54,684 bases of DNA. Origin: an uncultured Ruminococcus sp. GTDB taxonomy: Bacteria; Bacillota; Clostridia; UBA1212. The translations under genes and the position numbers were made by a program. The DNA lies in the NCBI GenBank assembly GCA_902792515.1, contig CADAZX010000008.1, positions 1 through 54,684 on the forward strand, given 5' to 3'. The notes under the pieces were generated by a model. It made no database searches, was not told where the DNA came from, and saw only the letters and a program-made list of their open reading frames with translations. Positions 1 to 8,196 of the stretch are shown here, piece by piece; the first letter of the stretch is position 1, and each line of letters starts with the position of its first letter.

Positions 1-23
1 ATATGTCATTGCCGGATTAATAT

Positions 24-99
24 TCCTCCTTAGCTCAGTTGGTAGAGCGCGTGACTGTTAATCACGATGCCGTTGGTTCAAGTCCAACAGGGGGAGCCA
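24..99 (+). tRNA. tRNA-Asn (anticodon GTT)
   Basis: A complete cloverleaf is visible. The 7-bp acceptor stem TCCTCCT pairs with AGGGGGA, with one G-U pair. The D arm contains AGCTCAGTTGGTAGAGC and the T arm contains GGTTCAAGTCC. The anticodon loop CTGTTAA carries GTT at 57-59, which reads AAC and AAU. The 3' CCA is encoded at 97-99. A hairpin followed by a T-run lies directly downstream, so this may be the last or only tRNA of its transcript. Its promoter is not within the window. Confidence 0.97.
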
Positions 100-101
100 G
101 T

Positions 102-139
102 AAAGACGCAGGATTCTAAAATAGCCGGCGTCTTTTTTT
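102..139 (+). terminator. Rho-independent terminator of tRNA-Asn
   Basis: The arms AAAGACGC (102-109) and GCGTCTTT (128-135) form an 8-bp stem that ends in a run of seven T. It starts three bases after the tRNA CCA end. Confidence 0.85.
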
Positions 140-147
140 GTTTATAT

Positions 148-186
148 CCGGCGCGTTCCTGCCTCAACGTTGCAGGAACGCGCCGG
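148..186. repeat. Perfect 15-bp inverted repeat
   Basis: The arms 148-162 and 172-186 are exact reverse complements (CCGGCGCGTTCCTGC on the left) around a 9-base loop. No T-run follows, so it is not a standard terminator. It lies between the tRNA-Asn terminator and the promoter of the sugar-acid operon. It could be an operator, an mRNA hairpin or a REP-like element. Confidence 0.6.
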
Positions 187-259
187 GCAATACGGCGTGA
201 GATATAACCGGGAAGCGGTGGAAATATTCGCGGAAAGTCGCGGAAACTGTTAACCAAGG

Positions 260-288
260 TTGAATTAATGCAAAAATGAGGGTATACT
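260..288 (+). promoter_or_regulatory. Promoter of the esterase / sugar-acid operon
   Basis: TTGAAT at 260-265 and TATACT at 283-288 are separated by 17 bases. It is the only good sigma-A-type match before the first gene of the operon. It leaves a leader of about 90 bases. Confidence 0.6.
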
Positions 289-383
289 GTTCGTGACAAT
301 TTTTGCGGAAGAAGGCGCGCGGGGCAGCCGGGCGCCGGAAGCCGGGAAACGGGAAAACGATAAAAGAAAAGGAAATACATTAA

Positions 384-1274
384 GTGAAGCTTGCGAAATT
401 TTGCACGGTAAAAAAGTATAAGATCAGGGCGAACGGGCACAAAATACCGGTGCTTGTTCTGAGACCGCTTCAGCCGGTGAAGGACGCTCCTGGGGTGCTG
501 TGGATCCACGGCGGCGGGTATATGACCGGAATGAAGGAGATGGTGCTCGTTTCGCGGGCGGCGGATCTTGTGAGGCGGTTCGGCGCCGTGGTCGTTTCGC
601 CCGGTTACACAAGGTCGGTTCACAAACCCTACCCGGCGGCGGTCAACGACTGCTACGAGGTGCTGCGGTGGATGAAGACCGCTTGCGGCGAGTTCGGTTT
701 TCGCGATGACCAGATCATGGTCGGCGGCGAGAGCGCTGGCGGAGGTCTTTGCGCGGCTGTTTGCATGATGGCGCGTGACAGGAACGAGGTGCGCGTGGCG
801 TATCAGATGCCGCTTTACCCGATGCTCGACAGCAACGACACGGAGTCGTCGCGGGACAACCACGGGAAGGTTTGGGACACAAAACGCAATCATTTCGGTT
901 GGAGGATGTACTTGCGCAACAATCCGGACGGTGAGGTGGGACCGTATGCGTCGCCATCGCGCCAGACGGACTACCGGGGGCTGCCGCCGTGCTACACGTT
1001 CGTCGGTGACGGGGAGCCGTTTTATTCCGAGACCGTTCTTTATGTGGAAAAGCTGAAGGCGGCCGGTGTTGAGGCCTCCGTCGACGTTTACCCTTCCGAC
1101 GTTCACGCGTTCGACATCTGGCTGCGCGGATCCGACATCGCGAAGCAGGCGGTGGAAAAATTCTGCGAAAAGTTCGAGTACGCAAAAGATCATTATTATG
1201 CTCCGCAGGACGGGGAAAAAGAGTGTTCCGAGTATTCCGGGAGCGAACAGCGAACAGGGCGCCGCAAAGGTTGA
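384..1274 (+). CDS. Alpha/beta-hydrolase, HSL-family esterase
   Basis: This 296-residue protein should hydrolyse short-chain or acetyl esters. The oxyanion-hole motif HGGGY is at about residues 42-46. The nucleophile elbow GESAGG is at about 115-120, with Ser117 as the likely catalytic serine. An acidic residue in the VGDGE segment near 207-211 and His241 in DVHAF would complete the triad. Together these are the signature of the hormone-sensitive-lipase (alpha/beta-hydrolase 3) family. No signal peptide is seen, so it should be cytoplasmic. The start is GTG with AAAGGAA upstream. It is followed closely by mannonate dehydratase, which suggests it removes ester groups from imported plant-sugar fragments; that role is inferred from context. 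The C-terminal 25 residues are charged and low complexity. Confidence 0.85.
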   Translation: MKLAKFCTVKKYKIRANGHKIPVLVLRPLQPVKDAPGVLWIHGGGYMTGMKEMVLVSRAADLVRRFGAVVVSPGYTRSVHKPYPAAVNDCYEVLRWMKTACGEFGFRDDQIMVGGESAGGGLCAAVCMMARDRNEVRVAYQMPLYPMLDSNDTESSRDNHGKVWDTKRNHFGWRMYLRNNPDGEVGPYASPSRQTDYRGLPPCYTFVGDGEPFYSETVLYVEKLKAAGVEASVDVYPSDVHAFDIWLRGSDIAKQAVEKFCEKFEYAKDHYYAPQDGEKECSEYSGSEQRTGRRKG

Positions 1275-1299
1275 CTGAAGAGCATTTTAGGGTTATAAT
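1271..1299 (+). promoter_or_regulatory. Internal promoter before uxuA
   Basis: TTGACT at 1271-1276 and TATAAT at 1294-1299 are separated by 17 bases. The -35 box overlaps the stop codon of the esterase gene. The uxuA segment can therefore be transcribed separately from the esterase. Confidence 0.65.
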
Positions 1300-1346
1300 G
1301 TATAAAAATAAAGCGCTGATCCGCGCAGACGGCGGGGGTAGATTCA

Positions 1347-2393
1347 ATGAAAATGACATTTAGATGGTACGGCGAAAACGACAAGGTTACGCTTGACGAA
1401 ATCAGGCAGATTCCGGGCATGACGGGTGTCGTTTCGGCCGTGTATGACGTTGCGCCGGGAGAGGTCTGGAGCAACGAGAGCATTTTGAGCATCAAAAACG
1501 CGGCGAATTCGCACGGTCTGGCGTTCAATGTTGTTGAAAGTGTGCCGGTTCACGAGGAAATCAAGCTTTGGGGACCGGATGCGGAGCGGCTGACAGACGT
1601 TTACTGCGAAAATGTTAGACGGCTCGGGAAGGCCGGGGTCGACTGCATTTGCTACAATTTTATGCCTGTTTTCGACTGGTTCAGGACGAACCTCAGGAAC
1701 GAACTGCCGGACGGCTCGAATTCACTCGCGTATGACGAACAGGTGCTGCGCGGAATCGACCCGCTCGGAAGCGATTTCAGCCTGCCGGGATGGGATGAGA
1801 GCTACACGAAAAGCGAGCTGAAAAAGCTTTTGGAGCGCTACGGCGACCTGAACGAGGAGGGTCTCTGGCGGAATATCGGCCGCTTCCTCAAGAAGGTGAT
1901 CCCTGTCGCGAAAAGAGCGGGCGTTAAAATGGCAATCCATCCTGACGACCCGCCGTGGAGCATTTTCGGGCTTCCGCGAATTATTACGAACGAGGAAAAC
2001 CTTGAGAGGTTTCTGAAAACGGTCGACGAGCCGGAAAACGGACTCACTTTCTGCACCGGTTCGCTGGGAGCTTCGCCGGAGAACGACCTTCCGCGCATGG
2101 CACGCAAGTTCGCCAAGAGAATTCATTTTGCGCATCTTAGGAACATCGCGATCACCGGCGAGGGGGAATTCCACGAGGTGGCACATCCGACGGAATGCGG
2201 CTCGCTCGACATGTACGGAATCGTAAAGGCGCTCGTTGAGGGCGGCTTTGACGGGTACGTGCGTCCGGATCACGGCAGAATGATTTGGGGCGAGACCGGA
2301 AAGGGCGGCTACGGGCTTTACGACAGGGCGCTCGGGGCAACCTACCTATGCGGACTGTTTGAGGGCGTGGAAAAATCGCTTAAAAACGATTAA
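1347..2393 (+). CDS. uxuA: D-mannonate dehydratase
   Basis: UxuA (EC 4.2.1.8) removes water from D-mannonate to give 2-keto-3-deoxygluconate in hexuronate catabolism. The 348-residue protein begins MKMTFRWYG, typical of the family, and is close to the usual length. Probable Mn ligands of the TIM barrel are His198 in AIHPDDPP, Cys236 in TFCTG, His263 in FAHLRN, and the aspartate of the RPDHGRMIWGE segment near residue 310. The start ATG follows a GGCGGGGG ribosome site. A reductase of the same pathway comes next, about 40 bases downstream, which supports the assignment. Confidence 0.95.
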   Translation: MKMTFRWYGENDKVTLDEIRQIPGMTGVVSAVYDVAPGEVWSNESILSIKNAANSHGLAFNVVESVPVHEEIKLWGPDAERLTDVYCENVRRLGKAGVDCICYNFMPVFDWFRTNLRNELPDGSNSLAYDEQVLRGIDPLGSDFSLPGWDESYTKSELKKLLERYGDLNEEGLWRNIGRFLKKVIPVAKRAGVKMAIHPDDPPWSIFGLPRIITNEENLERFLKTVDEPENGLTFCTGSLGASPENDLPRMARKFAKRIHFAHLRNIAITGEGEFHEVAHPTECGSLDMYGIVKALVEGGFDGYVRPDHGRMIWGETGKGGYGLYDRALGATYLCGLFEGVEKSLKND

Positions 2394-2436
2394 AAACCGG
2401 GAAATAAAATACTTCAAGCCGGAGGATATTTATAAA

Positions 2437-3258
2437 ATGAGTAAAACCATTGTGATAACCGGCGCGGGCGGGGTGCTGTGCTCCTGCTTCGCGAAGGAAC
2501 TTGCGAAAGACGGCAGCAGGATCGCGCTTCTCGACATCAACGAGGAGGCGGCCGCAAAGGTTGCAGAGGAAATCAACAAGGCCGGAGGCTGCGCGGAGGC
2601 GTTCAAAGCCGACGTTCTGGACCGGGAAATGCTGGAAAATGTCAGGCTTTCGGTCAACGAGCGTTTCGGACCGTGCGACGTTCTTATCAACGGAGCCGGC
2701 GGGAACAACCCGCGCTGCACGACTCTCCACGAGACTTTTGAACCGGGGGACGAGGACGAGGACTCCTTCAAAACGTTTTTCAACCTCAATAAAAAGGATT
2801 TCAATTTCGTTTTTGACCTGAATATTGTCGGCGTCATGATTCCGACGCAGGTTTTCGCGAAGGACATGACCGGGCGCGGAGGCGTCGTTCTGAACATTTC
2901 GTCGATGAACGCGTACAGACCGCTGACGAAAATTCCCGCCTACAGCAGCGCGAAAGCGGGCGTTTCGAACCTGACGCAGTGGCTCGCGGTGCATTTTGCG
3001 GGCGCGGGAATCAGGGTTAACGCGATCGCCCCCGGATTTTTCGTGACAAACCAGAACCGTTCGCTTCTGTTCGATGCGGAAGGAAATCCGACCGCGCGCA
3101 CGGAAAAGATTTTGAACGCGACGCCGATGAAGCGTTTCGGAGAGCCGGAGGAACTGCTCGGAGCGGTGAAATTCCTGCTTGACGACGATGCTTCAAGGTT
3201 TGTTACAGGCGTGATAATTCCGATCGACGGCGGTTTTTCGGCCTACTCGGGAGTTTGA
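2437..3258 (+). CDS. SDR-family oxidoreductase, probable fructuronate reductase
   Basis: This 273-residue short-chain dehydrogenase begins at the ATG that follows GGAGG; the frame is open further upstream but overlaps the end of uxuA. The cofactor loop TGAGGVLCS is at residues 8-16. The NGAGG turn is near 85-89, the catalytic serine is in NISSMN near 155, and the YSSAK motif gives Tyr169 and Lys173. The family often sits next to uxuA and reduces D-fructuronate to D-mannonate with NAD(P)H, replacing the unrelated UxuB of E. coli. Position directly after uxuA makes that the best call, but another sugar-acid substrate is possible. Confidence 0.85.
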   Translation: MSKTIVITGAGGVLCSCFAKELAKDGSRIALLDINEEAAAKVAEEINKAGGCAEAFKADVLDREMLENVRLSVNERFGPCDVLINGAGGNNPRCTTLHETFEPGDEDEDSFKTFFNLNKKDFNFVFDLNIVGVMIPTQVFAKDMTGRGGVVLNISSMNAYRPLTKIPAYSSAKAGVSNLTQWLAVHFAGAGIRVNAIAPGFFVTNQNRSLLFDAEGNPTARTEKILNATPMKRFGEPEELLGAVKFLLDDDASRFVTGVIIPIDGGFSAYSGV

Positions 3259-3300
3259 TTTTGCCTGTAATTACGGGAAATATCCCGTTTAGGAGGTTTT

Positions 3301-4185
3301 ATGAGCGTTTACAGACTTGCGGCTTTTGCCGATGAAGCGGATCCGTCGATCGACGGACAGATCAAGGCGCTGCTCAGGAACGGCGTCGATTTTCTGGAAA
3401 TACGCGGAGTCGACGGTCAGAACATCGCGGACATCTCGAACGAAAAAGCGCGCGAGGTGAAGGCAAAACTCGACGCTTCCGGGCTTTCCGTCTGGTCGCT
3501 CGGGTCGCCTTTCGGGAAGATCGGTATTCACGACGACTTCGCCCCGCACCTCGAAAAGTTCAGACGCGCGCTTGAGAATTGCGCGATTTTCGGCTGCTCG
3601 AGAATGCGCGTTTTCAGCTTTTATGTCGACAGGAAGCTCATCGAGGCGCCGCCTGTTTCGAGCGGCGAGGCGGGGAACGCTGTTTTTGCCGAAAAGAAGG
3701 CAATTTTTGAAGAGGTAAAGGAACGGCTTTCGGTGTTCCTGGAAGAGGCCGGACGCGCCGGAATCACTCTCTGCCACGAAAACGAAAAAGGTATTTACGG
3801 CGAGAGAGCGGCGGACTGCCTCGACATTCAGAGAGCGCTTCCGGGGCTGAGGGCGGTTTTCGACCCTGCGAATTTCATTCAGGCGGGCGAGGACACGGTA
3901 AAGGCGGTCGGGATGCTCGAGCCGTTTATCGAATATCTGCACATTAAGGACGCGCTTCGCGGGAGCGGCGAGATCGTTCCGGCGGGTCACGGCGACGCGC
4001 ATATCGCGGAGATCCTGAGGCACTACCGGAAGGGCGTTCTGACTATCGAGCCGCACCTCAGGGTGTTTAAAGGGCTGGAGCTGATCGAACACGGCACAGA
4101 ACGGAGAAGCGAGATCGGAAACGCATTTTCCACGGCTGACGAGGCTTTCGACGCGGCGTGCGCGGCTCTTAAGAAGATTATTTGA
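3301..4185 (+). CDS. Sugar-phosphate isomerase/epimerase-type TIM-barrel protein
   Basis: This 294-residue protein of the AP-endonuclease-2 / xylose-isomerase-like TIM-barrel superfamily starts at ATG after AGGAGG. Metal-site segments are visible: CHENEKG near residue 160, FDPANF near 185, and HIKDA near 215. This family isomerises or epimerises sugars or keto-sugars; the exact substrate cannot be read from the sequence. A second member of the superfamily (4543-5304) follows after a long repeat array, and both belong to the sugar-acid cluster. No signal peptide is seen. Confidence 0.8.
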   Translation: MSVYRLAAFADEADPSIDGQIKALLRNGVDFLEIRGVDGQNIADISNEKAREVKAKLDASGLSVWSLGSPFGKIGIHDDFAPHLEKFRRALENCAIFGCSRMRVFSFYVDRKLIEAPPVSSGEAGNAVFAEKKAIFEEVKERLSVFLEEAGRAGITLCHENEKGIYGERAADCLDIQRALPGLRAVFDPANFIQAGEDTVKAVGMLEPFIEYLHIKDALRGSGEIVPAGHGDAHIAEILRHYRKGVLTIEPHLRVFKGLELIEHGTERRSEIGNAFSTADEAFDAACAALKKII

Positions 4186-4192
4186 GGACGGG

Positions 4193-4507
4193 ATTTCCCG
4201 GAAATGCAGGGAAATAAACGGTGAATATATTTCCCGGAAATACAGGGAAATATCCGGAGTACGCATTTCCCGGAAATACAAGGAAATAAACGGTGAATAT
4301 ATTTCCCGGAAATGCAGGGAAATAAACAGTGAATATATTTCCCGGAAATACAAGGAAATATCCGGAGTACGCATTTCCCGGAAATACAAGGAAATATCCG
4401 GAGTACGCATTTCCCGGAAATACAAGGAAATATCCGGAGTACGCATTTTCCGGAAATACGCGGAAATATCCGGAGTACGCATTTCCCGGAAATACTGGGA
4501 AATAAAT
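4193..4507. repeat. Nine-unit 36-bp tandem palindromic repeat array
   Basis: The palindrome ATTTCCCGGAAAT recurs at 4193, 4229, 4265, 4301, 4337, 4373, 4409, 4445 and 4481, an exact 36-bp period without any indel (the 4445 copy has one change). Each unit is the palindrome, then a short AGGGAAATA-like half, then a linker. Linkers come in two kinds, TCCGGAGTACGC (A) and AACGGTGAATAT (B), in the order B A B B A A A A. The array fills the gap between two same-strand genes. There are no unique spacers, so it is not a CRISPR array. It belongs to a family seen at several other gaps in the window. Confidence 0.95.
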
Positions 4508-4542
4508 GATATGAAGGCTTTTTGCAAGGCCGGGAGGTTTTT

Positions 4543-5304
4543 ATGAGATCAGGAGCGCAGCTCTACACGGTTCGCGATTTTTGCAAAGACACGGAATCGT
4601 TCGCTGAGACGCTGAAAAAAGTTGCCGACATCGGCTATGAGTTCGTTCAGGTGAGCGGAACGTGTCCGTATGACGCGGAGTGGCTTCGCGATGAACTGGA
4701 CAAAAACGGACTGAAGTGCGCAATCACGCACTACGGCGCGGGCCCCATCAAAGACGATACACAGACGGTGATCAAAAACCACAAAACGTTCGGATGCAAT
4801 CTGATCGGTATCGGCTCGATGCCGCCTGCGGCCGACGGGACACGCGATTACGACTGGTTCGCGGCGCAGTACAGGCCGGCAGCGCAGAAAATTGCGGCGG
4901 CGGGATGCTATTTTATGTATCACAACCACCAGTTTGAATTTGAGCGCGACGAAAAAGGCGTCAGAGGCATTGAAAAACTGATCGAGGCATTTGCACCGTC
5001 GGAAATGGGCTTCACGCTCGATACGTACTGGGTACAGTTCGCAGGCGGAGATCCCGCGCAGTGGATCGGGATGCTGAAGGGCAGGGTTCCCGCGATCCAC
5101 CTCAAGGACATGGCCTGCGTCGATAAGGGTCAGCGGATGGCCGTTGTGGGCGAGGGAAATATCAACTTCGCGCGCGTGCTTTACGAGGCGGAAAACGCCG
5201 GGACCGAGTATCTTCTTGTCGAGCAGGACAACTGCTACGGCGAGGATCCGTTCGAGTGCCTGAAGAGAAGCTACAGGCAGCTTGCGGCGTGGGGACTTTA
5301 CTGA
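4543..5304 (+). CDS. Sugar-phosphate isomerase/epimerase-type TIM-barrel protein
   Basis: This 253-residue protein starts at ATG after CGGGAGG. It is a xylose-isomerase-like TIM barrel: YHNHQFEFE near residues 126-134, FTLDTYW near 158-164, IHLKDM near 186-191 and VGEGNINF near 201-208 supply the expected His, Glu and Asp metal ligands. This pattern is common in proteins annotated as inosose isomerase or hydroxypyruvate isomerase relatives; the precise reaction is unknown. It lies between the first TIM-barrel gene and two MocA-type dehydrogenases, a combination typical of inositol or uncommon-sugar catabolism. Confidence 0.82.
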   Translation: MRSGAQLYTVRDFCKDTESFAETLKKVADIGYEFVQVSGTCPYDAEWLRDELDKNGLKCAITHYGAGPIKDDTQTVIKNHKTFGCNLIGIGSMPPAADGTRDYDWFAAQYRPAAQKIAAAGCYFMYHNHQFEFERDEKGVRGIEKLIEAFAPSEMGFTLDTYWVQFAGGDPAQWIGMLKGRVPAIHLKDMACVDKGQRMAVVGEGNINFARVLYEAENAGTEYLLVEQDNCYGEDPFECLKRSYRQLAAWGLY

Positions 5305-5400
5305 ATTTCGCGGAAAATATGCGATATTTCCGGGAAATAAAAGACAGGACGAAGCAATCGGGCAGGCCGGGAAATAACCGGTGCGGCCGGAGAATAAATG
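5305..5400. repeat. Short degenerate member of the TTTCCGGGAAATA repeat family
   Basis: The gap between two operon genes holds one full palindrome GATATTTCCGGGAAAT near 5323 and partial CCGGGAAATAA and CCGGAGAATAA copies near 5367 and 5389. It resembles the neighbouring arrays but has no regular period. Confidence 0.6.
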
Positions 5401-5432
5401 ATTAACGTTGTTTTTCCAAACAGGAGGGAAAT

Positions 5433-6602
5433 ATGGAATTTGTAAGAATGGGAATAATCGGAGTCGGAAACATGGGCAGCGGCCACCTCTCCAACATTGT
5501 CGGCGGAAAATGCCCTGAAATCAAGGTCACGGCCGTCTGCGACATCAATCCGGACAGGCTCGCGTGGGCGCGCGAAAAGGCCGGACAGGACATCGCGTGC
5601 TTTGAAAACGCGATCGACATGCTTGATTCGGGCCTCATTGACGCGTGCATAGTTGCGGTTCCGCATTACTCTCACCCGCTCTACGTTATCGAGTGCCTCA
5701 AGCGCGACATCCACGTCATGTGCGAAAAGCCCGCGGGCGTCTACACAAAAGCGGTCCGGGCAATGAACGAAGCTGCCGCTCACAGCAAGGCGAAATTCGG
5801 TATGATGTTCAACCAGCGCACCGACTGCATTTACCGTAAAATGCGGGAAATCGTTCAGAGCGGCAAAATGGGCCGCATCCGCAGAACGAACTGGATCATC
5901 ACGAACTGGTACAGGCCCCAGGCGTACTATGATTCCGGCGCGTGGAGAGCGACTTGGAGCGGCGAGGGCGGCGGCGTCCTTCTCAACCAGTGCCCTCACA
6001 ACCTTGACCTCTGGCAGTGGATCTGCGGCATGCCCAAAACGGTGACCGCGCACCTCTACTACGGAAAATGGCACGACATCGAGGTCGAGGACGACGTGAC
6101 GGCTTTTGTGGAGTACGAAAACGGAGCTACGGGCTGCTTTATCACCACGACCGGCGACGCACCGGGAACGAACCGCTTCGAGATCACGCTTGACGGTGGC
6201 AAGCTCCTGGCCGAAAACGGAAAGCTTTATATGACCGAACTCGAGATGTTCGAGCCGGAGTTCAGCAAAACGAACAAGATCTCGTTCGCGGCGCCGCGCG
6301 GGAAGACGATCGAGGTGGAAACGGACGGACAGTCTCCGCAGCACGTCGGAGTTCTGAACAGGTTCGCGGCAGCGATCCTTCGTGACGAGCCCCTGGTCGC
6401 GCGCGGGGAAGAGGGCATTTTCGGTCTCACGATTTCCAACGCGATGCATCTCTCCAGCTGGCTCGGGAAAACGGTGGAAATACCGTTTGACGAGGATCTT
6501 TTCTACGACGAGCTTATGAAGAGAGTCGCAACCTCAAGAAGAAAAGAGCCTGTTGCCGGAACGGTAGCGGACCTTTCGGGAACGTACAACACGGGAAAAT
6601 AA
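5433..6602 (+). CDS. Gfo/Idh/MocA-family NAD(P)-dependent oxidoreductase (copy 1)
   Basis: This 389-residue dehydrogenase has an N-terminal Rossmann fold with GIIGVGNMGSGH near residues 6-17, the CEKPAG motif near 97-102 that carries the catalytic lysine, and a C-terminal alpha/beta domain with EGGGVLLNQCPHNLDLWQW near 179-197, in which the His is the likely active-site residue. The family oxidises or reduces hydroxyl groups on sugars and inositols. The start ATG follows AGGAGGG. It is strongly similar along its length to the next gene, so the pair arose by tandem duplication. The substrate is unknown; context points to sugar-acid or inositol-like compounds. Confidence 0.9.
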   Translation: MEFVRMGIIGVGNMGSGHLSNIVGGKCPEIKVTAVCDINPDRLAWAREKAGQDIACFENAIDMLDSGLIDACIVAVPHYSHPLYVIECLKRDIHVMCEKPAGVYTKAVRAMNEAAAHSKAKFGMMFNQRTDCIYRKMREIVQSGKMGRIRRTNWIITNWYRPQAYYDSGAWRATWSGEGGGVLLNQCPHNLDLWQWICGMPKTVTAHLYYGKWHDIEVEDDVTAFVEYENGATGCFITTTGDAPGTNRFEITLDGGKLLAENGKLYMTELEMFEPEFSKTNKISFAAPRGKTIEVETDGQSPQHVGVLNRFAAAILRDEPLVARGEEGIFGLTISNAMHLSSWLGKTVEIPFDEDLFYDELMKRVATSRRKEPVAGTVADLSGTYNTGK

Positions 6603-6611
6603 CCGCTTTGG

Positions 6612-6790
6612 CCGGGAAATAATCTGCTTTTCCGGGGAAAATATCGGATTTCCGGGAAATAACCTGCTTTTCCGGGGAAAATATCGGATTTCCGGGAAAT
6701 AATGTGCATTTCCGGAATATATCTTCGGATTTCCGGAAAAAAATGTGCATTTCCGGGAAATATTCGGATTTCCGGGAAATATTTCCCGGC
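6612..6790. repeat. Palindromic repeat array with ~20-bp spacing (40-bp higher-order unit)
   Basis: Eight palindromic cores of the form TTTCCGGGGAAAA or ATTTCCGGGAAAT occur about every 20 bases. The first copies alternate between a CTGC-tagged core and a TCGG-tagged core, giving an exact 40-bp unit (6624 to 6664). Later copies are GTGC-tagged and less perfect. The array fills the gap between the two paralogous dehydrogenase genes and ends about 25 bases before the ribosome site of the second. Confidence 0.9.
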
Positions 6791-6827
6791 GGTTTTTGAA
6801 GCTTTACGCACGACGGAGAGACAACTC

Positions 6828-8045
6828 ATGAAAACACTTCGTGTCGGAATAATCGGCGTCGGAAATATCGGCACCGCGCATTGCGGCTGTATCGCAGGCG
6901 GTAGAATAAAAGGCATGACGCTGGCGGCGCTTTGCGATATCGACGGCGAAAAGCGCGAAATTCTTGCCGGGAAATATCACGTTCCGGTTTTTGAGGACGG
7001 CGACGAGCTTATAAAAAGCGGGCTTGTCGACGCGGTAATCGTCGCGACGCCGCACCGTTTTCACCCGCACTACTGCGAGACCGCGCTCCTGAACGGCATT
7101 CACGTCATCAGCGAAAAACCCGCCGGCGTAAACGTTTCGGAGGTCAGGCGGCTGAACGAAGTTGCGGAAAAGTCACGGGCGAAGTTTGGAATTATGTTCA
7201 ACCAGCGCACCGACGGTCTTTTCCGGAAGGCTAAGGAAATTATCGAGGCGGGCGGAATCGGCGAGCCCAAAAGGCTTGTCTGGATCGTCACCAACTGGTA
7301 CAGGACGCAGAACTACTACGATTCCGGAAGCTGGCGCGCGACGTGGAACGGCGAGGGCGGAGGAGTCCTTTTGAATCAGGCACCGCACAATATTGATCTA
7401 TGGCAGTGGCTTTTCGGCATGCCTTCGCGCGTGAGGGCTTTTTGCGGCGAGGGAAAATACCACAGGATCGCGGTCGAGGACGACGCGACAATTTACGCCG
7501 AATACGAAAACGGCGCGACGGCGGTTTTTGTGACGACCACGGGAGAGGCTCCGGGAACGAACCGGCTTGAGATATCGGGCGACCGCGGGAAGATCGTTCT
7601 GGAAAAGAGTACGCTGACGTATACATCTCTGATGACGCCCGAGCGCGAATTCTGCTTTACGTGCGACAAGGGAGCCGCGCTGCCGCCGATGACCGAATCG
7701 TCTTATATTATTCCGCCCGGACGCGACGGACATGAGCTGATTCTGGAAAATTTCGCTGCCGCGGTACTCGAAAACGAGCCGATGACGGCGCCGGGAACCG
7801 ATGGAATTCGCGAACTGTCCATTTCAAACGCGGCGTTTTTGTCGTCCTGGACCGACTCGTGGGTGAACCTGCCGATGTCGGAAAGCGATTGCGCCGAATT
7901 TGACCGTATTTTAGAGGAAAAACGAGCTCTTGAAAAGGCGGCTGAAGAGGCCGGAAACCGCGGAAAAGCCGCGGAAGACAGGGACGTTCAGGGAAAGGGC
8001 ACCGGAAAAGAAAAATATATTTCCCGCTGGAACGTCAAATGGTAA
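6828..8045 (+). CDS. Gfo/Idh/MocA-family NAD(P)-dependent oxidoreductase (copy 2)
   Basis: This 405-residue paralogue of the preceding dehydrogenase starts at the ATG after GGAGAG; upstream in-frame sequence is repeat array. It has GIIGVGNIGTAH in the Rossmann fold, SEKPAG near residues 95-100 and EGGGVLLNQAPHNIDLWQW in the C-terminal domain. The C-terminal 40 residues are a charged, Glu/Lys/Ala-rich tail that the first copy lacks. It is the last plus-strand gene before a bidirectional terminator. The two copies may act on different but related sugars or form a mixed oligomer; neither can be decided here. Confidence 0.9.
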   Translation: MKTLRVGIIGVGNIGTAHCGCIAGGRIKGMTLAALCDIDGEKREILAGKYHVPVFEDGDELIKSGLVDAVIVATPHRFHPHYCETALLNGIHVISEKPAGVNVSEVRRLNEVAEKSRAKFGIMFNQRTDGLFRKAKEIIEAGGIGEPKRLVWIVTNWYRTQNYYDSGSWRATWNGEGGGVLLNQAPHNIDLWQWLFGMPSRVRAFCGEGKYHRIAVEDDATIYAEYENGATAVFVTTTGEAPGTNRLEISGDRGKIVLEKSTLTYTSLMTPEREFCFTCDKGAALPPMTESSYIIPPGRDGHELILENFAAAVLENEPMTAPGTDGIRELSISNAAFLSSWTDSWVNLPMSESDCAEFDRILEEKRALEKAAEEAGNRGKAAEDRDVQGKGTGKEKYISRWNVKW

Positions 8046-8115
8046 AACGCGCGCGTGCGTATGACGTTGACGCGCGTGATTACGGCCTATTATGGATATC
8101 ACAATAAGGGTAAAA

Positions 8116-8151
8116 AGATCCGGCTGGCAAAAAAGCGTCAGCCGGATTTTT
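8116..8151. terminator. Bidirectional terminator between convergent operons
   Basis: ATCCGGCTG (8118-8126) pairs with CAGCCGGAT (8139-8147). A T-run follows on the plus strand and an A-run precedes it, so it can end both the plus-strand dehydrogenase operon and the minus-strand rhamnosidase operon. A GC-only inverted repeat (ACGCGCG / CGCGCGT) lies just upstream near 8046-8077. Confidence 0.85.
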
Positions 8152-8196
8152 GAAGTACTGTTCAAATACGAAATGCTGCGGGAATGGGAACTACGG

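Noticed and set aside
4193..4507. CRISPR array (36-bp repeat length)
   Set aside because: The 36 bases are the whole period. There are no unique spacers between repeats, only two recurring linkers, and no cas genes are present in the window.
3289..4527. Long minus-strand coding frame with a 12-residue repeat (FREMRTPDISLY-like)
   Set aside because: It arises because 36 bp is a multiple of three and then runs antisense through a real TIM-barrel gene. There is no ribosome site and it is the reverse of a conserved gene.
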